From assembly GCF_008369445.1 (NCBI RefSeq), contig NZ_VTWH01000003.1, forward strand, positions 310,001-374,000: 64,000 bases of DNA. The letters are read 5' to 3'. Positions 49,732-58,250 of this stretch are shown one piece after another (within the stretch, counting starts at the first letter, position 1; each line of letters begins with the position of its first letter). Both the position numbers and the translations under genes were made by a program. Source of the DNA: Aureimonas fodinaquatilis. Its GTDB lineage: Bacteria; Pseudomonadota; Alphaproteobacteria; Rhizobiales; Rhizobiaceae. The notes under the pieces were generated by a model that saw only the letters and a program-made list of their open reading frames with translations, was not told the origin of the DNA and made no database searches.

Positions 49732-51471
49732 ATGATGCTGGAAAAATACACAGCGGCTGCCATTCAATTTGAACCATTGATGGGCGAAAAAGAGCGCAAC
49801 ATCACCGGCCTTCTGGCGCTTTGTGAAAAGGCGGCGCAGGCAGGTGCCAAGCTGATTGTTACTCCGGAAATGGGCACGACCGGCTATTGCTGGTACGACC
49901 GGGCAGAGGTGGAACCCTTTGTTGAAACCGTGCCGGGGCCGAGCACGGGCCGGTTTCAGGACCTAGCCAGGAAGTATGGCTGCTACATCGTCATCGGCAT
50001 GCCGGAGGTCGATCCCGCAAGCAATCTTTACTACAATTCGGCAGTGCTGATCGGCCCGGATGGCATTATCGGCACCCACCGCAAAACCCACCCCTATATT
50101 GCCGAACCGAAATGGTCGGCCTGTGGCAATTTGGGGCATCAGGTTTTTGAAACGCCTATCGGGCGCATTGCGCTCCTAGTCTGCATGGATATTCACTTCG
50201 TTGAAACCGCGCGGCTGGTGGCCTTGGGCGGAGCAGATGTTATCTGCCATATTTCCAACTGGCTGGCAGAACGCACGCCTGCGCCATACTGGATCAACCG
50301 GGCCTTCGAAAATTCCTGCTATCTGGTGGAAGGCAACCGTTGGGGGCTGGAACGTGGGGTGCAGTTTTCCGGCGGAAGCTGTGTGATTGGCCCGGATGCC
50401 GAAATTCTGGCTGTGGTGGATTCCGGCGATGGCATGGCGCTGGCGGAAATTGACCCTGAGAAAGCCCGGCAGAGACAAGTCTGGGGAGAAAACATTCAGA
50501 AGCGGCGGCGCCCGGAGCTTTATGCCGAGCTGATGACCAACACTTTTGCGTGGAACCCGCGTGATTTCTTCAAGCTCTATGACCACCAGCCATTGCCGGA
50601 GGGGCGGGAGGCCAAAGTGGCCGCTGGCCAGTTTGCGCCAACCGCCAACCTTGACGACAATCTGGCAGCCATGACTGAACTGGCAGAGCAGGCGCGGACC
50701 AAAGGAGCAGAACTGCTGGTTCTGCCGGAGGGCGCTTTGACCGGATTGCAGGACCCTGCAAAACAGGCGCTGGCAGCGGATGGCCCGGAACTGGTGCGCC
50801 TGACCGAACTGGCGGTTTCCAGTGGCCTGTATCTTGTGGCTGGCTTTGCCGAAAAAGAGGGCGACAGGTTTTACAACAGTGCGGTTTTGACCGGACCATC
50901 CGGCGTATTGGCGATCTATCGCAAGATCCACCTGAACGAGGAGGATGAGCGGTGGGCAACAGCAGGCAGTGAGTGGAAAATTGTTGACCTGCCTTTTGCG
51001 CGCGTGGGCCTGCTGATTGGCTTTGACGCCAGCTTTCCCGAAGCGGGGCGCACATTGGCGCTGCGTGGCGCAGACCTGATTGCCTGCCCATCGGCCATAC
51101 GTCAGCGCTTTCATCTGGCGCATGCGGGAACGGCCGTGCAGCAGCCGGCTCCCATTCCAACAGGAGCAGACCCCTATCACTGGCACCAGTACCGGGTGCG
51201 GGCGGGGGAAAACAATTGCTACTTTGTCTTCGCCAATGTTCTGGACGAGGAAAAGGGTTTTGCCGGGCATAGCGGCATCTTCGGTCCGGACACCTTTGCC
51301 TTTCCACGCACGGAATCCATCGCCGCGGCCAACGCGCCATTGGCCGTGGCAACGATCGACACGGGGCACATTGGTGGGCCCTATCCCACCAATGTGGTTC
51401 GGCGAAAAGACCTTGTGCTGATGCGCCAGCCGCACCATTACGAGCCGCTGGTGGTGCTTCAGTCAGAGTGA
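49732..51471 (+). CDS. Fusion of two carbon-nitrogen hydrolase (nitrilase-superfamily) domains, second domain lacking catalytic Cys
   Basis: 579 residues from ATG at 49732. Domain 1 (about 6-270) has the full Glu-Lys-Cys triad: Glu46 in TPEMGTTGY, Lys118 in HRKTHPY, Cys151 in LLVCMDIHFVE. Domain 2 (about 294-560) keeps Glu333 in LPEGALTGL and Lys398 in YRKIHLNEEDE, but the Cys position is Gly430 in LLIGFDASFPE (codon GGC at 51019). So domain 1 should hydrolyse an amide or nitrile and domain 2 should be inactive, possibly replacing the partner subunit that nitrilases need for oligomer contacts. A tandem-duplication origin is likely. It closes the amide operon. Confidence 0.93.
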   Translation: MMLEKYTAAAIQFEPLMGEKERNITGLLALCEKAAQAGAKLIVTPEMGTTGYCWYDRAEVEPFVETVPGPSTGRFQDLARKYGCYIVIGMPEVDPASNLYYNSAVLIGPDGIIGTHRKTHPYIAEPKWSACGNLGHQVFETPIGRIALLVCMDIHFVETARLVALGGADVICHISNWLAERTPAPYWINRAFENSCYLVEGNRWGLERGVQFSGGSCVIGPDAEILAVVDSGDGMALAEIDPEKARQRQVWGENIQKRRRPELYAELMTNTFAWNPRDFFKLYDHQPLPEGREAKVAAGQFAPTANLDDNLAAMTELAEQARTKGAELLVLPEGALTGLQDPAKQALAADGPELVRLTELAVSSGLYLVAGFAEKEGDRFYNSAVLTGPSGVLAIYRKIHLNEEDERWATAGSEWKIVDLPFARVGLLIGFDASFPEAGRTLALRGADLIACPSAIRQRFHLAHAGTAVQQPAPIPTGADPYHWHQYRVRAGENNCYFVFANVLDEEKGFAGHSGIFGPDTFAFPRTESIAAANAPLAVATIDTGHIGGPYPTNVVRRKDLVLMRQPHHYEPLVVLQSE

Positions 51472-51472
51472 T

Positions 51473-52162
51473 TTACGTCTTCAGCGCAGCCAGTTCGGCC
51501 ACAAACTCATCCGCGCTGCGGACACGGGAATAGTGGCCGTCCATGGCCTCCATGCAATCATTGTGGTTCCTGTCGGAATAGGCGGCGCAGCCATCTTCAA
51601 TCAGGGTTACCAGAAAGCCCCGGTCGGCCGCGTCGCGCACGGCGGATTCCACACACTGATCGGTCACGACGCCCATGATGACCAGATATTCCACGCCGAG
51701 ATTGCGCAGGACATAATCAATATTGGTGGAATTGAAGATGCCCGATGAGGTTTTGGGAATGATGATGTCATCTGCCGCCGGCCCGACTTCGGGAATGACC
51801 TGTGCATCAAACGAGCCCTTGGCCGCGTGAAGATGCGAGATCTTGTGATCAAGGCTGCGGTCTCGCCCATCTGCGGTCAGGCTTTCAATCACAGTAAAAA
51901 TGACTTCGATTCCTGACGCTCTGGCGGCCTGCAGAACCTTTTGCTGAGCGGGAATAACGGTGTTTTCCACACGTTCATAAAAAGCAGCGTGCCTGTTCTG
52001 CCGCGTGCCGGAAATCCGGGCCTCTTGCCGCTCTGCGACGCCAACCTCCATTTGCTGCATGTCAATGGAAAGAACTGCCGTTCTGGCCGGCACCACCGCG
52101 CGTTCGCGGTAGTTGGCGCCACTTGCTTCTATGTCATGCCGCTGTTGTGCTGGATCAACCAT
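51473..52162 (-). CDS. Isochorismatase-family cysteine hydrolase
   Basis: 229 residues. The triad of this superfamily is complete: Asp34 in LSIDMQ, Lys137 in IPKTSSGIF, Cys170 in VVTDQCVESAVRDA, with the usual 33-residue Lys-Cys spacing. A cis-peptide-type VVTDQC motif precedes the Cys. Members hydrolyse amides such as N-carbamoyl compounds, ureidoacrylate, biuret or maleamate. It converges on the nitrilase gene with a one-base gap and is divergent from the livG-type gene, so it may share control with that importer. It resembles the product of 59048-59665. Confidence 0.93.
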   Translation of the reverse strand: MVDPAQQRHDIEASGANYRERAVVPARTAVLSIDMQQMEVGVAERQEARISGTRQNRHAAFYERVENTVIPAQQKVLQAARASGIEVIFTVIESLTADGRDRSLDHKISHLHAAKGSFDAQVIPEVGPAADDIIIPKTSSGIFNSTNIDYVLRNLGVEYLVIMGVVTDQCVESAVRDAADRGFLVTLIEDGCAAYSDRNHNDCMEAMDGHYSRVRSADEFVAELAALKT

Positions 52163-52221
52163 GGATGCATTTTCCCGAAAAAATCAATTGGTACAGAATT
52201 GCACTGTTTGTAATTTTTTGT

Positions 52222-52251
52222 AATCATTGATCCAGAAATGAATCAATGATT
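52222..52251 (+). promoter_or_regulatory. AT-rich dyad followed by a T-run upstream of the livG-type gene
   Basis: AATCATTGAT (52222-52231) pairs perfectly with ATCAATGATT (52242-52251) over a ten-base spacer, followed at once by six further T. It has the shape of an intrinsic terminator or attenuator but sits in a divergent promoter region, so it may be an operator instead. The ATG at 52246 lies inside the right arm. Confidence 0.55.
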
Positions 52252-52269
52252 TTTTTAATTGGAGGTTGT

Positions 52270-53064
52270 TTGCAACCAAGTGCAACTCCTTTGCTGGAAG
52301 GTCGCTCCCTGACCCGGCGCTTTGGCGGCGTAACGGCGCTTACCGATTACAGCGTAACGGTTGGTCCCGGGGAATTGCTGGGCCTGATCGGCCCTAATGG
52401 TGCCGGCAAAACCACAGCCTTCAACCTGTTGACCGGGGTGCTGAAGCCAACAGATGGCCAGGTTCTTTCAGAAGGCGTCCAACTGACCGGCAAAAAGCCT
52501 GAAGAGTATGCACGCGCCGGAATTGCGCGGACATTTCAGAACATCAGGCTGTTTCCAGAGCTTTCCGTGCTGGAAAATGCCGCCGCCGGGTGTGCCATGC
52601 GCCGCGGGCCGGGCTGGTTGGCAACCATGGCCGGTTTGCCATCTGCTGCCCGCGCCGAGAATGACATTCACGAAATTGCCGCCCGACAGCTTGCCGAGGT
52701 GGGGCTGGCGGATATCGCCGACCATAAGGCAGGTTCCTTGCCTTATGGCCACCAGCGCAAACTGGAGATTGCAAGGGCTTTGGCAACAGAGCCGAAAGTG
52801 TTGCTGCTGGACGAGCCTGCCGCGGGCATGAACCCAAGTGAAACCGCGGCATTGGTGGACATGATCGCCGGGCTGCATGAGCGGCTGAAAATCTCGATCA
52901 TTCTGGTTGAACATGACATGCGGCTGGTGATGCGGCTTTGCCAGCGGATTCAGGTGCTGGACCGCGGCAAGCTGATTGCCGAAGGCGCACCGGCGGACAT
53001 TCGTGCCAATGAAGCTGTTGTTACAGCCTATCTGGGCACAAGGCGGGAGCGCGCCCATGCTTGA
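52270..53064 (+). CDS. Branched-chain-amino-acid-type ABC transporter ATP-binding protein (LivG-like)
   Basis: 264 residues from TTG at 52270, close behind GGAGG at 52261-52265. ATG at 52246 would add eight residues but lies inside the AT-rich dyad and has no ribosome site, so I prefer TTG, with doubt because the spacing is short. Walker A GPNGAGKTT, GIARTFQNIRLFPELSVLENA, LPYGHQRKLEIARAL, Walker B LLLDEPAAGMNPSET and VEHDMRLVM define LivG. It is the first of five importer genes (ATPase, ATPase, permease, permease, binding protein). Confidence 0.93.
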   Translation: MQPSATPLLEGRSLTRRFGGVTALTDYSVTVGPGELLGLIGPNGAGKTTAFNLLTGVLKPTDGQVLSEGVQLTGKKPEEYARAGIARTFQNIRLFPELSVLENAAAGCAMRRGPGWLATMAGLPSAARAENDIHEIAARQLAEVGLADIADHKAGSLPYGHQRKLEIARALATEPKVLLLDEPAAGMNPSETAALVDMIAGLHERLKISIILVEHDMRLVMRLCQRIQVLDRGKLIAEGAPADIRANEAVVTAYLGTRRERAHA

Positions 53065-53779
53065 GTTGCAGGGCTTGAATGTCTGGCGTGGTGCATCCCA
53101 GGTGCTGAGTGATGTATCGCTGAGCGTGGGCAAGGGCGAAATTGTTGCGCTGATCGGTGCCAATGGTGCAGGCAAAACCTCCACCCTGATGACGATCAGC
53201 GGTTTGCTGCGCCCGCGCAGCGGCGAAGTTCGTTTCGACGGACAGGCCATTCAGCGTCTTTCCAGCGAGGCGATTGTTACGCGGGGGCTGGCACATTGCC
53301 CGGAAGGCCGGCAGATTTTTTCCAGCCTCTCCATTGCCGAAAATCTGGCAATGGGCGCGTTTCTGCGGCGCGACCCTGCCGGGGTGCGCGATGATCTTGA
53401 GCGGGTGCACACGCTGTTTCCCATTCTGAAAGAGCGGGCACATTTGCGGGCGGGCAATCTTTCCGGCGGTGAACAAATGATGCTGGCAATCAGCCGGGCA
53501 TTGATGTCGTGTCCCCGCTTGCTGATGCTGGATGAACCGTCACTGGGACTGGCACCGCAGATGATCGAGCGGATCTTTGATGTGATTGAGGCGATCCGGA
53601 CCGAGGGTGTGACGGTGCTGCTGGTGGAGCAAAATGCCATGATGGCGCTGGAGATAGCCGACCGCGCCTATGTTATCGAACATGGCGAACTTGTGCTGCA
53701 AGGAACCGGACAGGCCTTGATCGACGACCCGAAGGTGCGGGCCGCCTATCTGGGAATGGATGACGGGGGTGCGCTATGA
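53057..53779 (+). CDS. Branched-chain-amino-acid-type ABC transporter ATP-binding protein (LivF-like)
   Basis: 240 residues from ATG at 53057, overlapping the LivG-like gene by eight bases. Walker A GANGAGKTS, GLAHCPEGRQIFSSLSIAENLAMG near residue 78 (in parts), signature LSGGEQMMLAISRAL near 136, Walker B LLMLDEPSLGLAPQM, VEQNAMMAL. This is a typical LivF. Its stop overlaps the permease start by four bases. Confidence 0.95.
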   Translation: MLELQGLNVWRGASQVLSDVSLSVGKGEIVALIGANGAGKTSTLMTISGLLRPRSGEVRFDGQAIQRLSSEAIVTRGLAHCPEGRQIFSSLSIAENLAMGAFLRRDPAGVRDDLERVHTLFPILKERAHLRAGNLSGGEQMMLAISRALMSCPRLLMLDEPSLGLAPQMIERIFDVIEAIRTEGVTVLLVEQNAMMALEIADRAYVIEHGELVLQGTGQALIDDPKVRAAYLGMDDGGAL

Positions 53780-54669
53780 GCTCCTATGTCGTACAGCAGA
53801 TCGTCAATGGTCTGGTTCTCGGGTCCATGTATGCGCTGGTCGCTGTTGGCTTTTCGATGATCTACTCGATCGTCCGGTTGATCAATTTTGCCCATGGCGA
53901 TGTGGTCATGATCGGTGCGTTCACTGCGGTTTTCTGCCTGATGGCGTTGGGGCTGCCTTTGTGGGTCACAGTGCTGGCAACATTGCTGGCAGGTGCGGCC
54001 ATTGCGGCGATGATCGAGGTTACGGTTTTTCGCCCGCAACGGGGCGCACCGCAGGTCAATGGTTTCATCACCTCGCTTGCGGTGGCAATCCTCATCCAGA
54101 ACATTGGCATCATGCTGCTATCGGCTCAGCCGCGCGCCCTGCGCTTGCCTGCTGAATGGCGCACCGGATTTGAACTGGCCGGAGCACGGGTTTCGGCGCT
54201 GGATCTGGGCATTTTTGCCGCCACGGCCTTGAGTCTGATCGGGCTGACGCTGTTTGTGCGTTTCACCAGAATGGGCATTGCAATGCGGGCCACTTCGGAA
54301 AACCTGACGGCTGCGCGCCTGATGGGCATTCCAGTCAACCGCGTTATCATGTCGGCCTTTGCCGTGGGTGGCGCACTGGCCGGGCTGGCGGGCCTGCTTT
54401 GGGGTGGGCGCTATGGTCAGGTAGACCCGCTGATGGGTTTCATTCCGGGTCTCAAAGCTTTTGTTGCGGCGGTGATTGGCGGCGTTGGCAGCTTGACGGG
54501 CGCGGTTCTTGGCGGGTTTCTGCTGGGCCTGCTTGAGGTTCTGCTGGTGGGCCTGCTGCCACAGGAATACGGCGCGTACCGTGACGCCTTTGTCTTTGGT
54601 CTTTTGATTCTGGTGCTGCTTGTTATGCCTTCCGGCCTGATGGGGCATAATACGGAGGAGCGCGCATGA
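53776..54669 (+). CDS. Branched-chain-amino-acid-type ABC permease (LivH-like)
   Basis: 297 residues, about eight membrane segments. Marks are QQIVNGLVLGSMYALVAVGFSMIY near the start (in parts), INFAHGDVVMIGAF near residue 37, and the coupling loop FAVGGALAGLAGLLWGGRYG near 195 with FVAAVIGGVGSLTGAVLGG. It forms the channel with the LivM-like protein encoded next, overlapping by four bases. Confidence 0.95.
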   Translation: MSSYVVQQIVNGLVLGSMYALVAVGFSMIYSIVRLINFAHGDVVMIGAFTAVFCLMALGLPLWVTVLATLLAGAAIAAMIEVTVFRPQRGAPQVNGFITSLAVAILIQNIGIMLLSAQPRALRLPAEWRTGFELAGARVSALDLGIFAATALSLIGLTLFVRFTRMGIAMRATSENLTAARLMGIPVNRVIMSAFAVGGALAGLAGLLWGGRYGQVDPLMGFIPGLKAFVAAVIGGVGSLTGAVLGGFLLGLLEVLLVGLLPQEYGAYRDAFVFGLLILVLLVMPSGLMGHNTEERA

Positions 54670-55673
54670 TCGGGCAACCAGCAGTGCGCGTGGCCTTTCT
54701 GGCACTGGCCATTGTTGTCATGACAGCGGCCTTTATGGCCGGATCTTTCCTGACACCGTTTCAACAGACCATGGTCGGCTTTGCCGGTATCAATATTCTG
54801 TTGGCAACCAGCCTCAGTTTTTCCAACGGGCTGACCGGTCTGTTTTCGCTCGGCCATCCGGCATTCATGATGGCGGGCGGCTACACGGCAGCCATTCTGA
54901 CCTTTCCGGTGGCGCGCAAGGCCATGATGATGCCGGATCTGCCGGTCTGGATTGCCGACATGCAGGCGCCTTTTCTGCTGGCGACGCTGGCCGGTGGTCT
55001 GGTTGCCGCTTTGCTGGCGGTTGTGTCCGGCTTTCCGGTGCTGCGCTTGCGTGGGCACTATCTTGCGGTCGCAACCATTGGTTTGATTGTTATCGTGCGG
55101 GTTGTCATCAACAATGCCGATGGCGTGACCCGGGGTGCCATCGGCATTTCAGGTATTCCGCGTCTTTCAACGCTGCCATGGATTTACGGCTGGGCGCTGG
55201 TTGCGCTGGCGTTGATGTGGCGGCTCAAATCCGCCTCGCCCGGACGGGCCATGATGGCCATTCGCGAAAATGAACTGGCCGCCGCCGCCATTGGGGTGGA
55301 CCGAGCCCGCTATCGGTTGAAGGCCTTTGCGCTTGGGGCCTTTTTCGCCGGTGTCGGCGGCGCGCTCTGGGCGCATCTGGTCACCAACCTGACGCCTGCC
55401 TCCTTCGGCATTCCGCTGGCCTTCATGCTGGTGGCAATGGTTGTCATTGGCGGCAGTGGCAGCCTGATTGGCGCGGCTGTTGCGGCCATTCTGCTCAGCG
55501 TTGTCGGCGAGGTCATGCGGCCCGTTGAGCGCGAGCTGGGTGCCTACGGCCTGATCCAGATCACCATCGCCCTGATTCTGATTGCCGTCATGCTGCTGCG
55601 GCCCAAAGGGCTTTTCGGCAGCGGCGAGCCTTTCTCTTTCCTGAAACCCAAACGACCAAGGAGCATGCAATGA
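54666..55673 (+). CDS. Branched-chain-amino-acid-type ABC permease (LivM-like)
   Basis: 335 residues, about ten membrane segments. Marks are FSNGLTGLFSLGHPAFMMAGGYT near residue 55 (in parts), LRGHYLAVATIGL near 128, and the EAA-type loop MMAIRENELAAAAIGVDRARYRLKAFALGA near 198 (in parts). It overlaps the binding-protein gene by four bases. Substrate class cannot be set by the permease alone. Confidence 0.95.
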   Translation: MIGQPAVRVAFLALAIVVMTAAFMAGSFLTPFQQTMVGFAGINILLATSLSFSNGLTGLFSLGHPAFMMAGGYTAAILTFPVARKAMMMPDLPVWIADMQAPFLLATLAGGLVAALLAVVSGFPVLRLRGHYLAVATIGLIVIVRVVINNADGVTRGAIGISGIPRLSTLPWIYGWALVALALMWRLKSASPGRAMMAIRENELAAAAIGVDRARYRLKAFALGAFFAGVGGALWAHLVTNLTPASFGIPLAFMLVAMVVIGGSGSLIGAAVAAILLSVVGEVMRPVERELGAYGLIQITIALILIAVMLLRPKGLFGSGEPFSFLKPKRPRSMQ

Positions 55674-56845
55674 AAAGACGTTACTTCCTATCCGGAGTTG
55701 CCCTTTCTGCCGTGGCCGCCGCGCTGGTTCTGACGCTGCCGACCACGGGTACTGCGCAGGATGGACCCATCCGCATTGCCGCTTTGTACAACCTGACGGG
55801 TGGCATGTCGTCCATCGACGCTCCGGCGTTAAACGGTGCCAAGTTGAAGGCCAAGGAAATCAATGATGCTGGCGGCCTGCTGGGCCGTCAGGTCGAAATT
55901 GTTGCCTATGATACCCGCACCGACCAGCAGGCCACGGCAACGGCTGCTCAGGAAGCGGTTTCGGCAGATGTTGTTGCTGGTATCGGCTTTGGCGACACAA
56001 CCTTTGTCATGGCCGCAGCTCCAACATTCCAGAGCGCGGGCATTCCCTTCGTAACTTCCGGCGCAACCCACCCGAAACTGCCTGAATGGGTTGGCGACCA
56101 CATGTTCATGACTGCCTTTGGCGATGATGATCAGTCATTCGCCATTGCTGATTATGCCATTGATGAGTTGAAGCTCGACAATGTCATGGTCTGGACCGAC
56201 AACTCGATGGACTTCACCAAAGCCTTGTCGACATTTTTCAAGCAGCGTTATGAAGATCGCGGCAAAACCATTGTGGAAGACGTTTCCTTCATGATGGGCG
56301 ATACCGACTTTTCCGGTCAGATTGCGCGCCTGAAGGCACTTGATCCGCAGCCGGACGCCGTGTTCATCTCGGCCATTCCAAGCGAAGCGGGCGTAACTGT
56401 TCGTCAGATCCGCGAAGCCGGTCTGGATCTGCCAATCCTGTCCGGTGATGGTTTCGACACGCCACTGGTTGCCGAGGTTCCCGGTCCCGATCTTGCCAAT
56501 GACGTCTATTTCTCCACCCACACCTATCTGGCAGATGACCGCCCGGAAGTGGGCGAGTTCATTACCGGTTACGAACAGGAATTCGGCACTCCGCCAGAAA
56601 ACGCTTTTGCACCGCTGGGTTATGATGCCGTTGGGCTGATTGCCAATGCCGTGGAAAAGGCTGGCAGTGTGGACCATGCCGCCGTGCGTGAAGCGCTGGC
56701 AGCAACCAGTGAGTTCAAGGCCGTCACCGGCGAAATTTCCTACAGCCGCGAAACCATGGTTCCGCCGAAGCCAATCTCGATCATTGCCGTGCAGAATGGT
56801 GAGTTCGAGGTGCTGTCGATCTGGCGTCCGGAAGAAACACAGTAA
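55670..56845 (+). CDS. Branched-chain-amino-acid-type ABC substrate-binding protein (LivK-like), probable Tat signal
   Basis: 391 residues. The N-terminus MKRRYFLSG carries a twin Arg followed by x-F-L, the Tat pattern, then a hydrophobic stretch and cleavage near GTAQD, about residue 30. The mature part has the type I fold: IRIAALYNLTGGMSSIDAPALNGAKLKAKEIN (in parts), NDAGGLLGRQVEIVAYDTRTDQQATATAA and GIGFGDTTFVMAAAPTFQSAGIP. It sits after the permeases, ahead of a glutamine-synthetase-family gene. The solute may be an amine, amide or glutamyl compound. Confidence 0.93.
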   Translation: MKRRYFLSGVALSAVAAALVLTLPTTGTAQDGPIRIAALYNLTGGMSSIDAPALNGAKLKAKEINDAGGLLGRQVEIVAYDTRTDQQATATAAQEAVSADVVAGIGFGDTTFVMAAAPTFQSAGIPFVTSGATHPKLPEWVGDHMFMTAFGDDDQSFAIADYAIDELKLDNVMVWTDNSMDFTKALSTFFKQRYEDRGKTIVEDVSFMMGDTDFSGQIARLKALDPQPDAVFISAIPSEAGVTVRQIREAGLDLPILSGDGFDTPLVAEVPGPDLANDVYFSTHTYLADDRPEVGEFITGYEQEFGTPPENAFAPLGYDAVGLIANAVEKAGSVDHAAVREALAATSEFKAVTGEISYSRETMVPPKPISIIAVQNGEFEVLSIWRPEETQ

Positions 56846-56857
56846 GCAATATCTGAG

Positions 56858-56883
56858 CGGGCGGGGCGCTGGCGCTCCGCCCG
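56858..56883 (+). promoter_or_regulatory. Hairpin after the livK-type gene
   Basis: CGGGCGGGGCGC (56858-56869) pairs with GCGCTCCGCCCG (56872-56883) with one G-T pair; a few inner pairs must open to make a loop. It lies 12 bases after the stop and 49 before the ligase gene. No T-run; it may stabilise the binding-protein message. Confidence 0.65.
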
Positions 56884-56932
56884 GCTTCAATTGCCCAGGC
56901 CTTTATGAATTGCGCCAAGGAGCGTATGCGAC

Positions 56933-58249
56933 ATGCCGCTGGAACGCGAGCCGTTTATCAACATTGCCTATGCCGATATTGCCAACCAGATTCGTGGCAA
57001 GGGTTTCCCTGCCGGCGAGTTGGAAAAGCGCCGGGCGCACGGCGTCGGCTGGACCCCAACCAACATCATGATCAACTGCTTCGGGCGCATTCCTGCAACC
57101 CCTTGGGGCGCGGTTGGCGATCTGGAGCTGGTGCCCGACCCGCAAGGCGATGTTGTGCTGGAACTGGGCAATGGCGTGCGTGAGCATTTCATTCTGGGTG
57201 ATGTGCGCAATCTGGATGGCACCCCATGGGCTTGCTGCCCGCGCAGTTTCCTGCGCCACGCGCTGGAAGCGCTGAAGCAGGAAACCGGATTGTCGTTGAC
57301 TGCAGCATTTGAACATGAATTTCACTACACAGGTGCAAAAGAGCGCGTTTCCGATGCTTACTCTATCGGCTCATTCCGTGGCTCGGAAGCGTTCTTCGAA
57401 ACATTGCTGGCGGCCATTCGCGCCAATGGGCTGGAGCCGGACACGCTGCTGCCGGAATTTGGTCCGCGGCAGTTTGAAATCACCATTGACCCGGCCGAGG
57501 GTCTGGTCGCCGCTGACCGTGCGGTCAAGCTGAAGGAAATTACCCGCGCTGTAGCCGAGCATTTCGGTGGTCGAGCCAGCTTTTCACCGGTGGTTACGCC
57601 GGGAATTGTTGGCAATGGCGTGCACATTCACTTTTCCTTCCGCGATGCGGATGGCAAACCGGCAACTTATGATGCCAGCGGTCCGCATGGCATGAGTGCC
57701 GTGACCGCGGCCTTTGCTGCAGGCATTTTGAAATATTCGCCGGAGCTGGTGGCCATAACGGCACCGGCCGTCATTTCCTACGAGCGGCTGAAGCCCAACA
57801 GCTGGTCCGCATACTGGACAAATCTGGGCGTGCGCGACCGTGAGGCGACCTTGCGCGTGTGCCCCGTGCCTGAGCATGGCGAAGTGGATGTTGCCAAACG
57901 CTACAATCTGGAATTTCGCGCAGCAGATGCGGCGGGCAATCCTTATCTGCAACTGGGTATTCTGGTCTATGCCGGGCTGGCCGGCATTCGTCAGAAGCTG
58001 GGCGCGCCTCAGGTAACGGCGGGAAGCCCGGCCGACCTTTCGCAAGCCGAGCGCGAAGCCAAGGGTTTTCGCGAATTGCCGCGCTCGCTGCCGTTGGCGC
58101 TGGATGCCATGGAAGGTTGTGGCGACATGCGGGAGTGGATGGGGGCAGACTTGTTTGCCGCATACATCATGCATAAGCGCGGTGAGGCCGCCATGCTTGA
58201 AGGACTTGATCTTGCAACGCTCTGTCAGCGTTATGCGGAGGTTTATTGA
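56933..58249 (+). CDS. Glutamine-synthetase-family ligase (gamma-glutamyl-type)
   Basis: 438 residues. The catalytic half keeps the family set: AFEHEFHY near residue 124 (metal Glu pair), LPEFGPRQFEITI near 178, GNGVHIHFSF near 226 with the metal His, LKPNSWSAYWTNLGVRDREATLRV near 284 (in parts) and NLEFRAADAAGNPYLQL near 324. The protein is shorter and divergent from true GlnA and belongs with the PuuA/IpuC/GlnT-like enzymes that join glutamate or a similar acid to an amine with ATP. It follows a livGFHMK-type importer and precedes an N-formylglutamate-amidohydrolase-like gene by one base, so a ligation-then-hydrolysis scheme is possible. Confidence 0.92.
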   Translation: MPLEREPFINIAYADIANQIRGKGFPAGELEKRRAHGVGWTPTNIMINCFGRIPATPWGAVGDLELVPDPQGDVVLELGNGVREHFILGDVRNLDGTPWACCPRSFLRHALEALKQETGLSLTAAFEHEFHYTGAKERVSDAYSIGSFRGSEAFFETLLAAIRANGLEPDTLLPEFGPRQFEITIDPAEGLVAADRAVKLKEITRAVAEHFGGRASFSPVVTPGIVGNGVHIHFSFRDADGKPATYDASGPHGMSAVTAAFAAGILKYSPELVAITAPAVISYERLKPNSWSAYWTNLGVRDREATLRVCPVPEHGEVDVAKRYNLEFRAADAAGNPYLQLGILVYAGLAGIRQKLGAPQVTAGSPADLSQAEREAKGFRELPRSLPLALDAMEGCGDMREWMGADLFAAYIMHKRGEAAMLEGLDLATLCQRYAEVY

Positions 58250-58250
58250 T

